The notes below the pieces were generated by a model. The model had not been told where the DNA came from, did no database searches, and was given only the letters and a program-made list of their open reading frames with translations. A stretch of DNA of 64,000 nt. Source: Rhodospirillales bacterium 24-66-33. Lineage in GTDB: Bacteria; Pseudomonadota; Alphaproteobacteria; Reyranellales; Reyranellaceae. Of the stretch, positions 62,368 through 64,000 are shown piece after piece. The position numbers were made by a program, and so were the translations under genes. The DNA lies in assembly GCA_002281855.1 (NCBI GenBank), contig NCHQ01000006.1, positions 62,001 through 126,000 on the forward strand, read 5' to 3'. Numbering within the stretch: position 1 is the first letter of the stretch; every line of letters begins with the position of its first letter.

Positions 62368-63600
62368 ATGACCATTCTCAAGGACCTGCGGCCCGTCCTG
62401 CCGATCCTGATCGGCGCCTCGGTCATGTTGAGCCTCGGCATGGGCGTACGCCAGAGTTTCGGGCTGGTGATGCCGTCGCTGACGCGCGACATCGCCCTCA
62501 CGGTGTCGGACTTTGCCCTGGCCATGTCCGTCCAGAACCTCGCCTGGGGTTTACTGCAACCCATTGCCGGCGCGCTGGCGGTGCGGCTGGGCTTCCGGCC
62601 GATCATGGTCGGCGGGGCGGCGCTCTATGTCGTCGGCCTCGGCTTGTTCGCGATGGCGGACGGTCTGACCGGTGTGATGCTGGGCGGCGGCGTGCTGATC
62701 GGGATGGCGCTGGCCTGTACCGCCTCGGCGATCTCGCTCGCCGTGGGCGCCCGTGCCGTGCCGGCGCGGTCGCGCAGCTTCGTGCTGGGCGCGATCACGG
62801 CAACCGGATCGCTGGGGGCGCTGCTCTCGGCGCCGCTCGGCCAGACGCTCACGACGGAACTGGGCTGGCGCGCCGGACTGTTGGGCTTTCTGACGCTGAT
62901 CGTCTTCATGCTGCCCGCCGCGTGGATCGCCGGCCGGGTCGACCGCCTGTCGCCCTTTGTACCTGCCACGGGAGACATCAGCGCCGCCTCGCCGCGCCTC
63001 GCGCTCGCGGCGGCGCTGCGGAAACCCTCGTTCCTGGTGATGACGGCGGCCTATTTCGTCTGCGGCATGCAGCTTCTGTTCATCACGACCCACCTGCCGT
63101 CCTATCTCGCGATCTGCGGCATGGACCCGTCGCTCAGTGCCGGCGCGCTGGGGGCGATCGCCCTGTTCAACGTGTTCGGCAGTCTCTTCTTCGGCTGGGC
63201 CGGCGGTCACTGGTCCAAGCTCGGCCTGCTGGGCGGCATTTACATCGCCCGCTCGATCGTGCTCGCCGGCTATTTCGTGATGCCGCCGACGCCGGCCAGC
63301 ACGCTGGTCTTCGCCTCGGCCATGGGCTTCCTGTGGCTCGGCGTCGGGCCGCTGGTCGCCGGATCGGTGGCCGAGATGTTCGGCCTGCGCTGGCAGGCCA
63401 TGATCCAGGGCGTTGCCTTCATGAGCCACCAGGTCGGCAGCTTCGTCGGCGCCCTGGGCGGCGGTCTGCTGTTCGACGCGCTGGGCTCCTACGACCTCGC
63501 CTGGCGCCTTGGCGTTGCGATGGGGCTCACCGCCGGCATCGTTCAGGTGGCGTTCGCCCTGATGCGCCCGCCACCCGCTCCGACACCTATTCCGGCTTGA
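62368..63600 (+). CDS. MFS transporter
   Basis: A 410-residue transporter with 12 predicted membrane helices. MLSLGMGVRQSFGLVMPSLTRDI and GALAVRLGFRPIMVGGAAL are helix and loop 2-3 patterns of MFS carriers similar to the OFA/nitrate-like and sugar-acid groups. It is divergent from the TetR repressor and probably exports or imports a compound sensed by it, most likely efflux. The ATG at 62368 lies just after the operator. Its last 14 bases overlap the convergent RND gene. Confidence 0.93.
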   Translation: MTILKDLRPVLPILIGASVMLSLGMGVRQSFGLVMPSLTRDIALTVSDFALAMSVQNLAWGLLQPIAGALAVRLGFRPIMVGGAALYVVGLGLFAMADGLTGVMLGGGVLIGMALACTASAISLAVGARAVPARSRSFVLGAITATGSLGALLSAPLGQTLTTELGWRAGLLGFLTLIVFMLPAAWIAGRVDRLSPFVPATGDISAASPRLALAAALRKPSFLVMTAAYFVCGMQLLFITTHLPSYLAICGMDPSLSAGALGAIALFNVFGSLFFGWAGGHWSKLGLLGGIYIARSIVLAGYFVMPPTPASTLVFASAMGFLWLGVGPLVAGSVAEMFGLRWQAMIQGVAFMSHQVGSFVGALGGGLLFDALGSYDLAWRLGVAMGLTAGIVQVAFALMRPPPAPTPIPA

Positions 63601-64000
63601 AGTCCGGCTTGATCTCCTGCTTGCGCCACTTGAAGCGCAGTTCGGCCAGACCGACGGAGAGCACATAGAAGACCGGCGTGAAGATCAGGCCGAAGATCGT
63701 GACGCCGATCATGCCGGAGAACACAGCGGTGCCGAGCGACTGGCGCATCTCCGCGCCGGCGCCGGTGCTGATGACCAGCGGCACCACGCCCAGGATGAAG
63801 GCGAGCGAGGTCATCAGGATGGGACGCAGGCGCGTCTTTGAGGCGGTGACGGCCGCGTCGAAGCGGTTCATGCCCTGCTCGTGCGCCTGCTTGGCGAATT
63901 CCACGATCAGGATGGCGTTCTTGGCCGCCAGTCCCACCAGCACGACCAGGCCGATCTCGACCAGGACGTTGCGGTCGAGGCCGCGGATGTTCACGCCGAT
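63587..64000 (-). CDS. RND efflux transporter permease, C-terminal part (window edge)
   Basis: The final 137 codons of an HAE1-type RND pump (for example AcrB/MexB relatives); the rest lies beyond base 64000. VEIGLVVLVGLAAKNAILIVEFA and TRLRPILMTSLAFILGVVPLVI are transmembrane helices 11 and 12 regions that are highly conserved. The C-terminal tail ends RFKWRKQEIKPDFKPE. No other end is visible, so the partner adaptor cannot be seen. Confidence 0.93.
   Translation of the reverse strand: MGVNIRGLDRNVLVEIGLVVLVGLAAKNAILIVEFAKQAHEQGMNRFDAAVTASKTRLRPILMTSLAFILGVVPLVISTGAGAEMRQSLGTAVFSGMIGVTIFGLIFTPVFYVLSVGLAELRFKWRKQEIKPDFKPE

Noticed and set aside
1..64000. tRNA, rRNA, CRISPR arrays, prophage or transposase genes
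   Set aside because: I looked for cloverleaf ends, regularly spaced repeats and transposase or integrase motifs and saw none that could be supported.

Overview
The window is a GC-rich chromosomal segment with dense, often overlapping genes. The gene order (rph-rdgB-hemW, timA-mltA, leuS/holA, parB-parA-rsmG-mnmG, mnmE, glnD, PDRP-hemE-hemH-hemJ) is typical of the origin-proximal chromosome of an alphaproteobacterium. The high-GC porin, the Bug-type binding protein and the abundant small palindromic repeats suggest a Rhodospirillales or Reyranella-like soil or water bacterium; the order is a reasonable inference, the genus a guess. No rRNA, tRNA, CRISPR array, prophage or transposase gene was recognised.

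Layout. 0.2-3.9 kb: rph-rdgB-hemW, a family 3 solute-binding protein and a small GIY-YIG protein. 3.5-4.2 kb: several copies of a dispersed hairpin repeat. 4.2-11.5 kb: a GntR regulator divergent from a BMP-type (nucleoside-like) ABC uptake system, with two paralogous isochorismatase-family hydrolases interleaved. 11.5-17 kb: hspQ, an MBL-fold hydrolase, a methyltransferase, a membrane class III cyclase, a Tim44-like protein and mltA. 17.1-20.8 kb: lutABC and a methyltransferase. 20.9-23.2 kb: a major porin and a DUF3576 lipoprotein. 23.3-29.4 kb: leuS, a TPR/O-GlcNAc-transferase-like gene, a scrambled holA'-leuS' remnant, a 56-residue gene and holA. 29.4-30.6 kb: an encapsulin nanocompartment with its encapsulated ferritin. 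31.2-35.4 kb: parB-parA-rsmG-mnmG with two perfect parS sites inside coding sequence. 35.4-41.9 kb: a phosphatase, a cobalamin riboswitch and a B12 uptake locus (btuB, a nitrilase-family gene, btuF, btuC, btuD). 42-45.7 kb: Ku and LigD for end joining. 45.8-50.4 kb: mnmE, a HhH protein and glnD. 50.4-52.7 kb: a Bug-type binding protein, a secreted hypothetical and PDRP. 52.7-55.5 kb: a candidate chromosome origin followed by hemE-hemH-hemJ. 55.5-64 kb: accessory metabolism and efflux, namely a LysR regulator, a two-subunit ThDP decarboxylase, a C45 Ntn hydrolase, an enoyl-CoA hydratase, a second LysR, a TetR/MFS pair and the C-terminus of an RND pump.

The strongest non-gene signals are four. 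(1) The PDRP-hemE intergenic region, at the same position as the Caulobacter origin, carries a DnaA-trio-like run of CTA triplets beside an AT-rich stretch. (2) Two perfect parS sites lie about 19 kb away. (3) A chimeric holA'-leuS' fragment records an old tandem duplication around a TPR glycosyltransferase gene. (4) Two families of long palindromic repeats are scattered at gene borders; one copy forms the apparent 5' end of btuF and another forms a transcription terminator.
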